DNA of 64,000 nt, taken from positions 312,001-376,000 of the forward strand of contig NC_092568.1 of the NCBI RefSeq assembly GCF_037975245.1, in the 5' to 3' direction. The notes under the pieces are model-generated. The model did not search any database. It was not told the origin of the DNA and saw only the letters and a list, made by a program, of their open reading frames with translations. The position numbers were made by a program, and so were the translations under genes. Position 1 is the stretch's first letter. Each line of letters begins with the position of its first letter. Shown here piece after piece: positions 12,021 through 24,172 of this stretch. The DNA is from Apostichopus japonicus. Lineage: Eukaryota; Echinodermata; Holothuroidea; Aspidochirotida; Stichopodidae.

Positions 12021-14700
12021 TGAATCATTTTTGTATTCAGTGATTGGCTCATGATGATGTCATCGAGGCCTTGGTAGAGCTGGTCCACCTCAAGCTAAAC
12101 CTTCCTCCAGCTTTGATGTTTTCTTGATTGATTCAGGCAAAGATTAAAAATTGATTGAATGATTGGTTGATTGATTGAAACACTGTCTGCAATCTTTACT
12201 ACCTCTGATTGAATCAGGCAAATAATTACAGCACTGGACGCCCTTAAAAACATTTAATGATAAAGTATGGTTAACCTTTTAATTTTTATTACTGTACTTA
12301 AATGAAACCTTCTATCTTAATTATTATCAGGAAAAGTGTGGTTTAAGAAGGGAAGGCAAGATGATCATTGTTTCTAAATCCCATTTATTATGTAAATAAA
12401 TGTCCACTGCTGGTAGGGCTATTTGTATTATAGGAGTATGAAAATATGGTTTAGCTGTATCGGACAAGGGCTATTATTATTATTATTATTGATATATTGA
12501 TAAAAATTGATAGTTGATAAACCTAAGAAGGAAACAAAGTTTACAGTACTACCCAAAATAGAAATGCAAAGATTTTTTGCCAGAGGTACTGTGGAAAAAT
12601 TGCCTTCTTAAAAGTACTGTACACTCACAGAAGTCTGTAGGATGATATAGGCATATTTTTTGGATAAGGCAGCTGGTGTGGGTACAAATCAGGAGTGTTT
12701 TGTTTCCAAATTAAACGTTACTACAGTACTGTACACTAAAAGCATTAAAATTTAATGATATGCAAAACAAAAACAAGTACCTATGGTTTGGGGAGTACAG
12801 AGGTGAAGTAGATAGGGAGGGGTGTAGATGAATAGACCCTACTTTGTCTTCTTTCTTGGAGGAGGGGAGACTGCTGGGGGAGGGGAAGGGGATGGGAAAT
12901 TGATACAAAACAACTAGAGTAAATGTTCCTACAGGCGTGTTGATTACCTTTGCTTTAAGACAAAATTTAGGATAATTGCAAGAAAATGAGGATGTACAGA
13001 AAAACTCAGTAAAGTTTTATGTTTGCCGGAAAGAGAATTAATAAAGGACCAAAACTTGTACGCACCGTGGGACTCGAACCTCAAAATATTTTGCCTTATG
13101 GATATTCATTCTTTACATATCAACATACAATCTAATCTAACATTTTCAATGTTGTATCCAGCATTTATACTTTGTACTCATTTCAACACAGCAGTACAGA
13201 TACAACACCAATCCCCTACCGACTACCGGATCATGCTAGCATCTGCAATTGCGAACATTCTGGAAAACAGCTTTTAAAATTGCTATTTGATACAGTTGTT
13301 TTTTTTATGAGCTATCCTAACAAATAGAAGTTAATGTCCTCCTCCTCCTGCAAATCTGAGTAATTAAAGACGACAAAAAACAAAATGGTTAGACGAAATA
13401 AACCTCACAATTTTCTTTGGGAAGGTAAAAAAAAAGCTGGCAATTTTTTAATCACTAAGGGATAGACAATACTCATAACGAACTTAATCGACTCACAAGA
13501 GAGTCCAGTAAGAGCTGCATCACTTGACAACCGAAAACTGTAACAAACATTGATCCCGAGGCAAGTGTTCCTAAGTTACCAATTCAAAGTTATTTAGTGA
13601 AGCAACTGACAAATTCTATAATTAAATTAACATTGATCAACAGATATGGGTGTCACCCGTGATAAAGTTAATTATTAAGTCATTGATTAAGTGTGTCCTT
13701 GTACATATAGCTATCAGTATTGGTAGGAGGCTTTGGTAGAGGGAGGGCGCCCTAGTTTAGGAACCCGGTGGCTAGAGGGCTTGTGAGTCAAACTCCGGAC
13801 AGTAAAGTTTACTTCCGGGGAACAGCACAGTCACCGAGAAGGGAATTTTTTCCTTTTCATGGCTAGATGCTCCTGGGAGGGTGGTTTTGCCATTGCTGGG
13901 ACAGCATCCCAGTGAAGTTAACTTTCCCACTCCCTCCACCACCTCCCCTCCTCTGGCTGACACTAGTTTTACTTTTGTCTATTTCTTGTTTACACTTTCA
14001 GTCTGAAAAATTATTTGTTTATCTTCTCTACTCTTACTCTATCCTCATTCATTTACTAATCTGCTTTATTTTTTGCTTATATACATCTTGATCAGGCTTG
14101 CCCAACGCCCCCCCACCCCCCACCCTCCGTTCACTAGTTCTATCAGTATAACCCACTGTAACAGTTTTACAAGGATCATGGTTCTCTTATGCACAAACAC
14201 TCCATGGGGATATAACTGTCATATTAATATCACATATCATACATGTTTATTGTTGAATTTACGGTCTCTATTGTTCGACACCACTTTATATGCATGTATA
14301 ATATATATACTGTACATTATTGAAATACTGAAATAAAATGTTTTTAATCCATGTGACAAATATCGATAATTTACATATTTCAATACATGCAGACTCCCCC
14401 TCCCCCCCCCCCTTGCCACCAGGGATGAAAATCAATGTAATCAGGTCAATAAGATCATTGTCTGTATTGATTCACCACGCTTGGGTTAAATTAAAAGTTG
14501 GCAACTCCCATATTTAGCTTCTACCCACAATTGTTTCTCTCATCGATCAGGTCTGCTATTGTTTTTGTGTAATCATGAGCCTATCTAACAGAACAAACGA
14601 ATACAGAGCAACCTTTGGTACACTTTGCTGTTTAAAAGAAAAAAAAACTTTCAAATATTTAAATCATGATTGGTTCTACCAGAATTACATGCTCTTGACA
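12021..14700. other. Non-coding stretch
   Basis: No gene is recognised. It contains (TTGA/TTGATTGA)-rich sequence at about 12130-12180 and an (ATT)n tract near 12473-12490. C-rich runs occur near 14107-14130 and 14395-14413. A B-box-like TCGAACC lies near 13075 on the minus strand, without a partner A box. Confidence 0.35.
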
Positions 14701-14740
14701 CAGTAGAATGAGAATGTAGATATTGTGTGGAGACAGGTAA
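14701..14740 (+). repeat. Partial GAGACAGGTAAG-family element (3' end only)
   Basis: CAGTAGAATGAGAATGTAGA is followed by TATTGTGTGGAGACAGGTAA. This corresponds to the last 40 bases of subtype A, from the second GGTAGAATGAGAGTG block to the splice-like end. Confidence 0.5.
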
Positions 14741-17700
14741 TAAATAACAAAATAATATTAATTATAAAATAGATTTTCACATGCTATTGGAAATTCACAA
14801 CTGATCAAAATAGCAAAGAAATATTTCCAATTTTTCTTTAATATTAAATCCAAATGTGAGATCATCTACCACTACATTTGTAGCAATTTAGTAAGTTTCA
14901 AATCACACGATCATTCACTTGACCGTAAATTACAATTCTTCCCAAGTTTTACTGATTTAATTACTAATTACTGATAGCATAATGTTTAACTACTGAACTT
15001 TGCATGGAATACAACACCACTGAACCAATATAGAGAGTGGAATTTGTTTTACGAATTGTGTCCAACTTGTTCAAACACAGTTCCCATATTCAACCTTCTA
15101 CAAATTTATACAAAAATATCACTCAACTATTTGCCTATGAAGAAGGGTTACTGTACATTTGCCAATCTCCAAAGGATCTTTGTAGTACAACAGAGATGAT
15201 GAGAGATCAGCTGGGAATAAAATGGACGTTTAATAAAGATTTCTTGCCATAATAATATCATTAATCACTAGTCTAGTTTCATATTCATGACTAAATTATA
15301 GAGATATGAAGCACTCTGAATCATAAGATATCACTATAACCGATCATGACAAACTTTCTATAAAGCCTCCAGTTTTCATTCATTTCCCTCCCTAATTCAC
15401 ATTCAAACGTGTTTTACAAGACTTAACATTCATGAATACCTTCCGACTCGATTTGATGCAAAGACGGAATCGGAAGTAAGGAAAGACAATTTTATTTTAC
15501 GAACCAACTAAGAGCTATTTCATGTTTTTTACAGGTAAAGTGACTCGGAGTATAGACAGTGAATATGATAAAGGATCCCAAGGTTGTACATTACAAATTC
15601 AACTCAAACTAATAAAATGTAACAATATCTAATGTGAATAGTGTTTGAGACAACAGAAAATATGACTCAATAAACTGGTACAGTAGTTTTGGAAGGTGAG
15701 ATAATATATCATAAATATGAAAGGCATAAAATAAATGCTTCAAATTTACCAATTTATTCGTTGAAATGAAAGAAACAGATTCATTCATTCATTCATTTAT
15801 TTATCAATATTTTGATGCTGATATAAATGTTCAAATTTTATGCCCCCTTCCCTCAAGGTTTATAGAGAAGGCAATATTAAAAGTAGCATTTTGTCTTGAG
15901 CTGAGCTTGGAGTCGGCTTAATTTTGGATTCTGTTTGATATTTGGCAAGAATCAAAACAATGTACATAAACTGACATCGGTAGATGTGCTTTATTAATGA
16001 TTGAGTTTACTTTTAAAGCATGGAATAAAAAGTTCAAAATTTCTGAACATTTTACAATTTACTTTCTGTATCTGATTATTATATCAAACTATGAAAAATT
16101 ATCTGGGAGTCAAAAGTTTTCATTTAAATAAAAATGGAGTTATTGATTAATCCCTACCTAACCTCCAGTGAACTTAATCTGTCTAAGAAGGCGCATAAAT
16201 CTGATCAACAACAAATTTTGTTTGGTAGTAATACAAAAGGTAGAATCTGTAAAATTGCTGACCAAATTTATGCAAAACATTGCTTTAAAGCCACAGGGTT
16301 GATCCAACATTATTTTAAGTACACTCACTATACAGTAGGATGAGTGTCCTTCCAGGATGAGCTACAATCAGTTTACAGACATAAGGACAAACAAACAGTA
16401 CACATACATGTATCAGAACACACAGCTCATGTTTCAACCTGAATTACTTTGTCAGCTGCTGAGGCATGTCACAGCCCCAGACTGGGCCTTCCTCAAGAAT
16501 GCATCCAAGATTTTTTGGTGCACAGGATTGTCTAAAAATAATGAGGTTTGTTCACCCCCACAGTACTGAACGGTGTTTGAACGTGTATTGCCCGTACCAT
16601 GTTCCTCTGGTAAACTGCATGGACACTTCATGATAGGTAATGTTAAGTCGTCCAGGAAATGGGTCTGAATAATGGGTTTAATGGCCGTCACCTTTGAAAA
16701 TTTTGGCAAAAGGGAGGGTGCTCAGATGCATAATGGATTTCTGTGTTTTGGTATTATTCTGCTTGCCAGTATGTGGGGCGCTGAGCAATCTTATGTTAAT
16801 AACATTTGGAAAAGACTGTTAACCCAAAACTAAATGCTTCCATAAAATTCTCAATCCTGATGCTAACAGTTACCATGTAGCAACTGTAGAAATTTGACAC
16901 TTAAAAGCTGACATTTTGAGCTCTAGACAACATGTGTGTATTTCAGAATCTGTCAAAAATAGCCAAGGAGGTATTTTGAGTCATTAATATCAACAGACTA
17001 CTTGCTGTCACGATTTTCACACTTGATCTAGTCCCCAAAGCCTCCCACCCCTCGCTCCCCCGGCTGCCATCGCATAGGTGACTCTCTTTCCATGTGACAT
17101 AAATATACCTCTGGGTGCGAAATGACAACAGAGCAGTTCGTAAAGAGCTAGTACAGCACATTGACGAGTGTGAGGATGCAATGACGGCCGCCCTGTTGAC
17201 TATAAAAACAACGAGTCATCATCTACAATACTACAACTTAAGATGCCATGGCAACGATGTAATGTTAACTAATAAATAAACTGCTGCCACAAAACCCATA
17301 AGACTACTGCAGACTGTATTCCATAGATGATATGCCAGGTCAGAAGCTGTCTGCGACTAAATTACTTAAGTTTTTATTCGTTTATATGCTTCCATTTTTT
17401 TCTCACTCATCTTGTTTGAATAATTTAGTAGAAACTCAATCGTGGAGCAACAAAATGGATGAATTTTTTTGACATGTTGTAAACACAACACAACATATGG
17501 CATGACAGTCGGTTTGTGTCACATCTGTATATATGCTTCTGCAAGTGACAAAAACATAAATATAAACTTTAAAACTAAAAGTTTTTTGTTCTCTCACTTG
17601 GCAGTTAAATCTCATTGACACATTGCTCAGCCTTAGCTTGTCAGTAAGTTATGGTTTTTAACGTACTGCACTGTACACCTGGAAATTAAAATAGCATTTT

Positions 17701-18144
17701 GGATTGGATCGTCACTGTAACTTGTTGTGTAAGTCCTATCAAGCCCATATACTGTAATATTCGCACATAATTGAATAACCCTCAAATTGAAGAGATATAT
17801 GTAATTTCATAATGTACCAGTCGACCCCTACTCCTCCAATGTGGTTTATTAACCTTTCAGTCCAGTACACAAAATCTTGCCTCTCACAAAATTTTACAGT
17901 AGGTCATGTTTCAAACTTTCGACTTTTCATTTGTAAACCTTTGAAGTTGATGCTTATCTTCATAATTTCTGGTACGATTGTGATTATGGTGGCGTCTAGT
18001 ATGGGAACACGTATGCAGGTTCCATTTATCCTGTTAAGATTGGTCCGATGCGGTACGCAGCATATGGTAGGTACGTTGGTTAAATGCCACCGAAGAACAA
18101 AAGGTGGAAAGTAGCGTAGATATCTAACAATATATATAACATTA
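14741..18144. other. Non-coding stretch
   Basis: No gene is recognised. Short open frames at 15037-15252, 16134-16343, 16357-16569 and 16452-16709 have no known domain. The last two overlap on opposite strands. Confidence 0.35.
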
Positions 18145-18205
18145 TCGGCATGGTAAAACGGGTGCTTAAGTTGTGAGGAGACAGGTAAGCACGGAGCGAA
18201 GTAAA
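18145..18205 (+). repeat. Partial GAGACAGGTAAG-family element, subtype A
   Basis: The segment CGGCATGGTAAAACGGGTGC then TTAAGTTGTGAGGAGACAGG then TAAGCACGGAGCGAAG matches the 3' third of the full-length copies, including the conserved GGAGCGAAG after the splice-like GTAAG. Confidence 0.55.
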
Positions 18206-18248
18206 TCAAGGTAATTAATCACCGATTATGATGGACATTATAGCAGCT

Positions 18249-18298
18249 GGTTAAAGGTTATATGCAGTACTCAATGCTTATGGAGACAGGTAAGCACA
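18249..18298 (+). repeat. Second partial GAGACAGGTAAG-family element
   Basis: GGTTAAAGGTTA, then a CAATGCTTATGGAGACAGGT block, then AAGC. It follows the previous partial copy by about 45 bases in the same orientation, so the pair may be one rearranged insertion. Confidence 0.45.
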
Positions 18299-18564
18299 AG
18301 CATGCATGCACCCTCAATACAGTCTAACAGTGTATATATGTCACTGGTGCATTTACTTCTATCCTGTGCATGGGCTATTATGGCTCAGTTGCATTTCATG
18401 ACCGCAAAATTTATGCAAATTAACCCTATAGATCTATGATATATAAACAATAGGCATTTCTCATAAGATTCACCACTTCAGTCCTTGTTTATCCTAGTCT
18501 TGAACATTTTGAATAATTTCCATCCCAATGACCCCTTCCATCTTCCATCCCCTCCCATCCACAC

Positions 18565-18630
18565 CCCATCCCCACCCCTTCCCCTAGAAATCCCCCATCC
18601 CCACCCCTTCCCCTAGAAATCCCCCATCCC
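18565..18630. repeat. C-rich direct duplication, unit about 31 bp
   Basis: The block CCCATCCCCACCCCTTCCCC followed by TAGAAATC occurs twice in tandem. The surrounding 18530-18640 stretch is C-rich on the plus strand, so it is G-quadruplex-prone on the minus strand. Confidence 0.75.
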
Positions 18631-19034
18631 CAACAGATCCACATAAAGCAACACAGTACAGTAATTTTACAAATCTTCGACAAAACTGTTCATATAGCTT
18701 GATTGAGTTTATAATTTCTGCAAATCCAGACATGAAGTAATCAATTCTGATATTATAATCAACATTCGCAAACTCTAAAACAACACATGGAAGACGGACC
18801 CAATGAGACATGGTGTCTCATACATGTTTTTCTTCGCAATAAGCTCTTTACAATCATATAAGTATATACTATATTAATCATAGCATCTCTTATGAGTTTG
18901 CTTAATAATGCAGTCCGTAGCAATTTTGATCAAATTATCAAGTACCATATTTACAGTTTAAATATTTGGATAATCACCCATCTTTTTGCTCCCCGATCGA
19001 CAGATAAATCCCATTGGTGCGTAACTGTTGATTA

Positions 19035-19350
19035 ATAAAAATTAATCATGATAATAATCAGGCGGTTATTTTTACGAGGCTTAAGCGACCACGAATATAA
19101 GAGAAGCCGATAGGGGCTTACAGATTACAACTTTCACGTTGGGTGGCTTCCAATTCAACATTTCAACTCTGTAAGTTTGGAATCTTTTCAATTTAGAATG
19201 TCATCTCAGATGGGTACACCGAAGATTGCTCTCGGGATGAAAAAACCCACCTTACTATGACCTGGCCGGGGATTGAGCTCAGAACCTCCCGATTGCTAAG
19301 CCCCATTGCTTCAAATGCCATCGCCTTTATCCACTCGGCCACAGCACTGG
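19035..19350 (-). mobile_element. tRNA-derived SINE, near full length
   Basis: Read on the minus strand, the head (about 19345 down to 19262) is tRNA-like. Its A box GTGGCCGAGTGGATAAAGGC is typical of Ser/Leu tRNAs with a long variable arm, and the B-box-like GGTTCTGAGCTCAATCCCC follows about 45 bases later. A non-tRNA body follows, shared with the truncated copy at 2660-2865, and then an AT-rich tail with ATT/ATG units near 19035-19060. The head should act as an internal RNA polymerase III promoter in an intact copy. The B box departs from the canonical GGTTCGANTCC, so this copy may be inactive. Confidence 0.7.
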
Positions 19351-19840
19351 TTATTTTTAAAGTTTAAATTCTAAACATTTCATTGCCTAGAAGCTTTTCC
19401 AAAGTTATCCTTAATGATACGTTTAGAAGCAAACTTTCAAGGTTTTTCAACTTCACCTTACCTTTACTGTAGGGTAAAGTTAATGTATTGGTGCATTACT
19501 TGAGGAATTTTGACAAATATTGGTAAGGTCATCGGAAACCTTTGCAAACTCAGTGCAGAAAGCATGCTTCTGTGGATGGATAAATTATTTAAATTTTATA
19601 ACCCAGAACAAAGATATTTTCGACTCCATAGCCATGATGGCATCTGTTGCCAGATGCATTCACTAAATATCACCAGATTTGAAAATTTATAACTCCGCTA
19701 TGACCACAAAGGCTACAAGGAAAAATATTTATGGACCTAAAGATGCCAAAAATTGCTGGCAAATATTGTTTTATAAGCAATCAAATTCAGGAACAAGAAA
19801 GCATAAGTTCACTTCATGTGAGCATAACCCGAGTAAAAAA
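19351..19840. other. Non-coding stretch between SINE and dispersed repeat
   Basis: Nothing recognisable. Overlapping short open frames at 19510-19692 and 19679-19897 have no known domain, and the second runs into the dispersed repeat. Confidence 0.35.
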
Positions 19841-19925
19841 GGGTTAAAGGGTTACCAAGACATTATAGACACGGTAGAATGGGTGCAAAGGTTGTGAGGA
19901 CACAGGTAAGCGAGGAACAAAGTAA
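19841..19925 (+). repeat. GAGACAGGTAAG-family element, subtype A, 5'-truncated
   Basis: GGGTTAAAGGGTTACCAAGA, then TAGACACGGTAGAATGGGTG, then AGGTTGTGAGGACACAGGTA and AGCGAGGAACAAAG. This matches the 3' 85 bases of the full copies. The core is GACACAGGTAAG here, one change from the family. Confidence 0.65.
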
Positions 19926-21384
19926 ATTTTACTACCTCGGATCTTGATCCACAAATCTCATCCTTATAACGTCTTCTTACAAAAATTACCTGACTCTTGT
20001 TTCATAAACTATTAATGTTCTCTCGACATGTTTCGGAATCCACCGGGATGAATACACTTGCAGCCCATACATATATGCAAATTAGAGAGGAACCCCCCCT
20101 CCCCCCAAGGCTAGTTGATCTACTTTGTAAGGTAAAAAACATTAAATGGCAAGAAAATCTTATCAGACCTCATTACAGCAAAGACTATAGGCCTACCAAC
20201 ACCCCCCGGGGGTCGATGCTTTAAGCTAATGAATCATATGCTACAGTGGGAACAATCTTCTTCATGCATACAGTACATCATAAGCCATTTATTTGGATCA
20301 AGGTTGCAAGGTACTGCCTCTTGTACCTACAGTTTCTGGGCTAAATCCTGCTTTTTGTTCCAATTCATTTCTGGGTCAGTCTGTAGGTTACATTGCATTA
20401 CTTCAGCCAAAGGCATTTGCATTATTAAGTTTTTCATTCTTTCTTTCTTATTTTGCTTCTATTTATATATTTATATACAGTATATATATTTTGAGTTACA
20501 GTAACTTCCCGGTCATATTTCACCTCTAGAGGAAAGACATAGAGGAAAGATAGTGCACATTCTTGTAAGCTAATTACAGTCAGCATACTACTGTACTGTA
20601 TCAAACTTTGCAAAAGTTGGATTCTGTTTTTGAAGGGGGGGGGTCGGGGGCGGCAGGAGGGGGTCACATTCACTATGACAGGTTAGTCAAAGGGTACTAA
20701 GGACAATAAACTCACCACAGCTCTTCTCACAGCTAAAACACTTCGTCGACTTTGCTGGATGTGCTCCACGTGAGAGCAACTTTTTTAGTTTATTCTTATC
20801 AAATTTTTTTTTAACGGAAAATGAAACTAAAATCTCACACCAATGTAGCTCATTACGTTTTGAGTTAACCATGTAACTTTTCCAGCTGCTGATATATATT
20901 TGGGAAGTCAAAAATGTTGAGGCTTTCTCAAAACTTGCCCTATGGCGAGGGAGCCAGTATGAAGAATAGGGATCGCCATCAACTAAGGGCTGGATACACT
21001 AGCTCATTTCGGGAAGAGTAGGCCCTCTAACCTTGAGGTCACAATAAATAGAATCTGGACACTTCATAGTGATGTTTTTTTTTTTTGCTCTTTGAAATTT
21101 GTATTATAATTTTTCAAATGACTTTTTCCTTTGTTCATTCACTTATTTAGCATTTTGGGCCAAACTTCCTCTACAAGATTTTAAAGTCTGATATTTTATT
21201 TGAATATTTAATTTCTCTTTCATTATGATCTTGTATTGGTAAAGTAATTCAAATTTTGTTACAATGAAAGTAATAATAACCATTTAGAGCTGCCAACTCT
21301 AATTGACATTAAAAATAAAACAAAACTGTTAGAAAACTGCTATAAATCCATTAAAGAGCCTGTGTATTAGAGAATGTGTAAAAG
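19926..21384. other. Non-coding stretch
   Basis: No gene is recognised. A G-rich tract at about 20634-20662 (plus strand) is quadruplex-prone. Overlapping open frames around 20229-20673 are AT-rich and occur on both strands. Confidence 0.35.
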
Positions 21385-21393
21385 TAAGGGGGC

Positions 21394-21430
21394 AAGACGT
21401 TTCGATCCTAGCAGGATCTTCTTCAGAGGC
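21394..21430 (-). ncRNA. Hammerhead-ribozyme-like motif, possible Penelope-like element remnant
   Basis: Read on the minus strand, the segment contains CTGAAGA (21426-21420, fitting the CUGANGA core box). One extra A follows, then a perfect 6-bp stem GATCCT/AGGATC with a 3-base loop, then directly GAAAC (21403-21399) and GTC. This order (CUGANGA, stem II, GAAAC, GUC) is that of hammerhead ribozymes, which are known in the terminal repeats of Penelope-like retroelements. The very short stem III is also seen in that class. The extra A next to stem II departs from the canonical core, and I could not confirm stem I, so activity is uncertain. Confidence 0.4.
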
Positions 21431-21439
21431 TGAACGACA

Positions 21440-22140
21440 TTGACATTAATAGTATTTTACTCATCTTTCACATAAGTCTGCCAGTACTAATTTGCATTGC
21501 CCGTTTTCATTTCGAGCTGTTTATTTGTATAGTATGTCTCTTAGGGAATCTTCGGCGATCTACTTAGTACTGTATGTGATATGTGAACATGTGTTCTTAT
21601 CAATAGTCGGCAATGCCGTAAAGTTGTAATTACTCCACAACAGATGAGGCTGTATTATCCCATGCAAGAGAAAACAATGCCCGAGGGAATCATCAGGTAA
21701 TAAATCCGCAAAATTTCAAAAGCAGAGACTGAAATTAAGATTGCTACAGGAGGCGAGATGCTGCTTCTACTATATAATGTTAAGTTGGAATATTTACAAA
21801 TATTTTGGTCATATCATCTTTCATCCGCTGTAGTACATACAGTAGTCTAAGTCATGATATTGCTTTTAGTCGTGGATTAAAAGTCATTGCACTTCACTAA
21901 ATTTTTGCAATTAACTTGAGCAGAGGATTAAAATCATTCATTCCCTCCATCCAGTTTAAGTTGATCGGATTGTTGCAAAGTTGCAATAACACTTAAAATA
22001 TAAACAGTCAGCCCACAAGTCGTTTTTTTTTTTAAATGTTAAAAGTGTCCACACTGAAAACAATGCCATCAATAGAACATATATGCTAAGACCTTCAAGG
22101 TTTGTGACTCAGCATTTGCATCTCTAACACAGAAAAGTAA
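21440..22140. other. Non-coding stretch
   Basis: Nothing recognisable beyond AT-rich unique sequence. If the preceding motif marks a Penelope-like element, no reverse transcriptase or GIY-YIG coding remnant is visible next to it. Confidence 0.35.
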
Positions 22141-22248
22141 GCCAATAATTGTAATAAATAAACCAATAATTGTAATTCATAAACCAATAATTGTAATAAA
22201 TAAGCCAATAACTGTAATAAATCAGCCAATAATTGTAATACATAACTC
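22141..22248. repeat. Tandem repeat, 21-bp unit, about five copies
   Basis: The unit CCAATAATTGTAATAAATAA (plus one base) repeats with a few substitutions. Copies begin at about 22142, 22163, 22184, 22205 and 22226. Confidence 0.85.
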
Positions 22249-24095
22249 AAAGGGTAATAAACTGAGGCATGTGTCTCTCTATGATATCATATTTAAAGTA
22301 CTTAATTTAGTCTTCTGCATGACAATACATCAACTGCAGTATGTACCCTTACATCTAAGTTACAAAAGTTTGATGGCACCATTTCAATTGGCATGTGTAT
22401 CAATTATCCCACTACTGCCACCACTGTAAGGTGCGAGGGCCAGCGCCCAGGCAGAACCACAGGGCAAAGAAATGGGGAGGAGAGTCTGTCCTTGGGTGTG
22501 TCTAAGTGTATAACTAAATTTATTTACCGTACATGCTCAACTGTATACAAGTTGTACTTTGTAAAATTATGCAAATGAGACGTGAATAAACATTAATTAA
22601 ATAACGTCATAACTTACAGCCTATTCTACGCAGATATAGCATCTTTAAATTTAAGTCTAACATAAATTAATATGCAAAGCAATGATAGATGCTAACTTTA
22701 TCATGCTTACCTGTGACATCACTAGTGACATGTTTATATCATTGAGTTTTGCATTTCACACTCGGTACTGTACTTCATGCGAGCAACTGTCCAACCAAAT
22801 ATAAAAGAGTACCATTATACTTATAACCTGACAGCCATCATTCTTTAGATCAGCAGAGTTTCTTTCATCCAAGAAGATAAACAACCGTTAAGATCCATCA
22901 AGCGGTCTATTTGTCAGCCAAATCTTGCTAAACATCTTTCATGTTGTCGCTAGGCCAGACAGAGGCTGACATTAATATCATAAACAGCTTTTATGTAAAC
23001 TATAGAAGACAAACGAATAAAGTGTGTAATTTACTGATCAGAATGAGGCATCGGGGCTTTCAAACAAATGAAGCGACAAGACCATATATGTGTGCAAGAA
23101 ACTGGAAAATGTTTCAAATAAGGTATTAAACAGGATTCATGATAAGAAAACAGTAAAGGAATGTAAATGCGATATTTACATAGTTACACACTTCTGTGGG
23201 GAACTCCTTTCATTTTGAAAATTGATTAAAGTGGCGCCAATTTGATCGATCTTGCAGTATACTGTATTATTGGTCTTTTCTATTATCTGACTTAAATTAA
23301 AATGGGCAATGTTACTGGGAAAAACAATGCACTGTAGGTGGGAGAGGGAGGGGTGGGGGCAGAAGATTGATGTCACAATTTTGATGACAATGTTTGTTCT
23401 ACTGCTGAGAAATAAGAATGGGTTCTGCTTATTTGTAAGTTTTTAGATCTATATGAAACTTCAAACATGGTATGGAGACTTCTGATTGATTAACATTTAA
23501 TGCAAATATAATTATAGTAACATCAATCTCACTGAGACACTCATGCAAATTAAACCACAAACACATACATACATACACACGCCTTCATGAATGCATATGT
23601 TACGATAATCATCGAAACCAAAAACTTTAAAAAATTCTGAAAATTTGGTTAAACTACCTCAACCGAAACTCTGACAAGTTGACTTGGGTCAAAAACACGA
23701 CAGATGGTGACTAGAATACTGCCCATGATGGATGTTTAATTGCCATCACAGAGCATGGACAGCACATCTGTAGATTCGGTTTACTATGAATTACGTACAT
23801 GTACAGAAAAACAACTTTCACTTTAGAAAGTCAAATGTATAAAGTTCAGCTATGGCCAAACAGCAGTCTTGATTCCTTTATCAATAAAACTTCAATTATA
23901 ATACCCAGGCAATCTGAAAGGTCTTCACACCAAATGCTTTGGGATAATTACTGTATGGTCACCACCCCCCCACCCTCTCCTCCCCACCTTCTGGGTCACT
24001 GCGTTCAATACTTTCTTTTCATTCCAAATCTGCCTTAATTTCCACATAAACCTGCATGCTTTTGCATCCAAACAGACTTTTTTATAAGCGGCATA
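22249..24095. other. Non-coding stretch
   Basis: No gene is recognised. A G-rich tract (GGGAGAGGGAGGGGTGGGGG) lies near 23340. Confidence 0.35.
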
Positions 24096-24172
24096 TTCCA
24101 CCATGGATTATATCCCACCATATCCCACAATGGCTTATCCCACCATGGCTAGTTATATCCCACCATGACTTG
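24096..24172. repeat. Short tandem repeat, TATCCCACCATGGC-like unit
   Basis: ATCCCACCAT or a close variant occurs about five times in 75 bases, with spacers of a few bases. Confidence 0.7.

Noticed and set aside
13048-13085. B-box-like GGTTCGAGTCCCAC on the minus strand
   Set aside because: No A box lies at the proper distance and no acceptor pairing is possible, so neither a tRNA nor a SINE head can be supported.
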